A stretch of 5,517 nucleotides of DNA from the NCBI GenBank assembly GCA_007136055.1, contig SLHT01000243.1, positions 1-5,517 of the forward strand. Reading direction: 5' to 3'. The notes beneath the pieces were generated by a model that made no database searches, was not told the origin of the DNA, and worked only from the letters and a program-made list of their open reading frames with translations. Positions 4,481 through 5,517 of this stretch are shown here, piece after piece. Each line of letters begins with the position of its first letter. The stretch's first letter is position 1. The DNA comes from Syntrophomonadaceae bacterium. GTDB lineage: Bacteria > Bacillota > Dethiobacteria > DTU022. A program made the position numbers and the translations under genes.

Positions 4481-5517
4481 TCAGCTATGAATGAGTTTCT
4501 CATAGTCCTCAACTGACCCGTTATCAAGGCAGCATTCTATGATTTTCCTGCCAAGATCGTCAAGTTCCGGTTCCATGAAATTATTCAGCATCCTGTGGAA
4601 GAATTCAAGTAAAATTTCAGCACCTTTGTCATATCCTTCATCTCCGACTTCTCTTTGCAGCTCAACCTGCAACATCCAGGGTGGTATGGTACGGCCTTCA
4701 AAAGTCATGAATTTAAGGGCATAACCTAATACATTACACCTGGCGGGAACAATTTGCTCCTTGCTGAATTTGGCATTGCCTTTTCTGGCCAGATAATCCC
4801 GGGCTATCCACTGTGGCATAAAACCCGTTTTCCAGGCGCCAATGTTTTGATTTGGAGTTAAAATATATTGTACTTCGGGAGTTTGCACAATTTGTTCCAA
4901 CAAAAGATTGGCTTGTGTTACCTTTTTACCGGTAGCAAATGGCCAATAACTGCCTACCCCTTCACTGCTTATGCCCTCAGTTTGAATAATGCTTGGATTT
5001 GCATGACCTCGCGGAGCGACCAACCGCCACAGCCAGGCAAGAGCAGGAGGCAAGACATGCATAAGTCCCACGATGCCATAATTGGGCTCTTCGGCAGTAC
5101 ATGGAGGAGTGCGCAGTCCAATGCTTCTGATGTCAATACTTACCGGCTCTGAAATAATACCCGGTACAATATCCCGGGGCACAATAACTCTTGGATTGGG
5201 GCATGGCTTGCCGGGTTCATCATATATATGATCCCATATCATGGCCCTGCCTCCCGGCACCGTATCAATATTCAGGAAAAGCAGCGGTTTCGGAGGAACT
5301 GCTGTTAATTTTTCCAGTTCCGGATCTATGCCATATTCATTGATATGATCAACGCGGACAAACCAGCCCTCTTCCGCATCTTCCAGCCATAACTTTTTGT
5401 CATTGCGTTGCAAAGAAGGATGACAAAGCGCCATATCATCGGCAATTGGCATCAAATCACAGGTTTTTGATATTTCCAAAAATCTTTTGTCATCTTTAAA
5501 TAAATTATCCCCCAATA
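4481..5517 (-). CDS. DUF4914-like protein, C-terminal fragment running off the right edge
   Basis: At least 344 residues, open at the 5' end. The first in-window start-like codon is a TTG (5513-5515) that most likely encodes an internal leucine, so the true start lies beyond the window. The sequence is soluble, without signal peptide or membrane segments, and rich in Pro and Trp. Notable blocks are PGGRAMIWDHIYDEPGKPCP (87-106), NPRVIVPRDIVPGI (107-120), the stretch around GLRTPPC (133-139), GVGSYWPFATGKKVTQANLL (186-205) and GAWKTGFMPQWIARDYL (226-242). I associate these with DUF4914, whose members are about 600-650 residues, so roughly half is visible. A distant link to the PEP-carboxykinase fold is only a suspicion. 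No function is known to me. It precedes the amidohydrolase in the same direction, 86 bp away, with lower GC. Confidence 0.75.
   Translation of the reverse strand, partial: LGDNLFKDDKRFLEISKTCDLMPIADDMALCHPSLQRNDKKLWLEDAEEGWFVRVDHINEYGIDPELEKLTAVPPKPLLFLNIDTVPGGRAMIWDHIYDEPGKPCPNPRVIVPRDIVPGIISEPVSIDIRSIGLRTPPCTAEEPNYGIVGLMHVLPPALAWLWRLVAPRGHANPSIIQTEGISSEGVGSYWPFATGKKVTQANLLLEQIVQTPEVQYILTPNQNIGAWKTGFMPQWIARDYLARKGNAKFSKEQIVPARCNVLGYALKFMTFEGRTIPPWMLQVELQREVGDEGYDKGAEILLEFFHRMLNNFMEPELDDLGRKIIECCLDNGSVEDYEKLIHS

Overview
This 5.5 kb bacterial window looks like it comes from the Bacteroidota/Balneolota side of the tree, at low confidence. None of the complete genes has a recognisable Shine-Dalgarno sequence. 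The outer-membrane protein gene is preceded by a TAnnTTTG-type -7 box (TACATTTG). A small outer-membrane beta-barrel ends in phenylalanine, and the right-edge gene looks like a DUF4914 protein. Base composition is mixed by eye: the amidohydrolase is clearly GC-rich, while the DUF4914 fragment and the intergenic regions are AT-richer.

Layout. 1-151: a 21-bp tandem repeat array, cut by the left edge, lying just downstream of a permease. 152-1258 (-): a COG0701/ArsP-like permease. 1259-1509: permease leader with six 18-bp repeats and a promoter/operator. 1510-1827 (-): an ArsR/SmtB regulator. 1828-2302: a 475-bp divergent intergenic region with two perfect hairpins in the arsR leader, the arsR promoter overlapping a perfect palindrome, another 8-bp inverted repeat, a 21-bp repeat array and the -7 box of the next gene. 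2303-2872 (+): a small secreted beta-barrel protein. 2916-4394 (-): a YtcJ-like amidohydrolase broken by one in-frame TAA and apparently also missing about 60 internal residues. 4481-5517 (-): the C-terminal part of a DUF4914-like protein that runs off the right edge.

How the parts work together. ArsR and the permease form a metal/metalloid-responsive efflux module. Both carry a CSC motif. A 14-bp operator, TGAGTAAATACTCA, lies over the -35 of the arsR promoter, and a 12/14 copy lies in front of the permease over a second promoter-like sequence. The simplest reading is one repressor controlling two transcription starts. The barrel protein, amidohydrolase and DUF4914 gene have no evident functional link to this module.

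The points most worth a second look are the twin operators, the structured arsR leader, the short tandem arrays (18 or 21 bp period) in three gene-flanking regions, and the double lesion in the amidohydrolase. I see no RNA genes, CRISPR array, insertion sequence or integrase.
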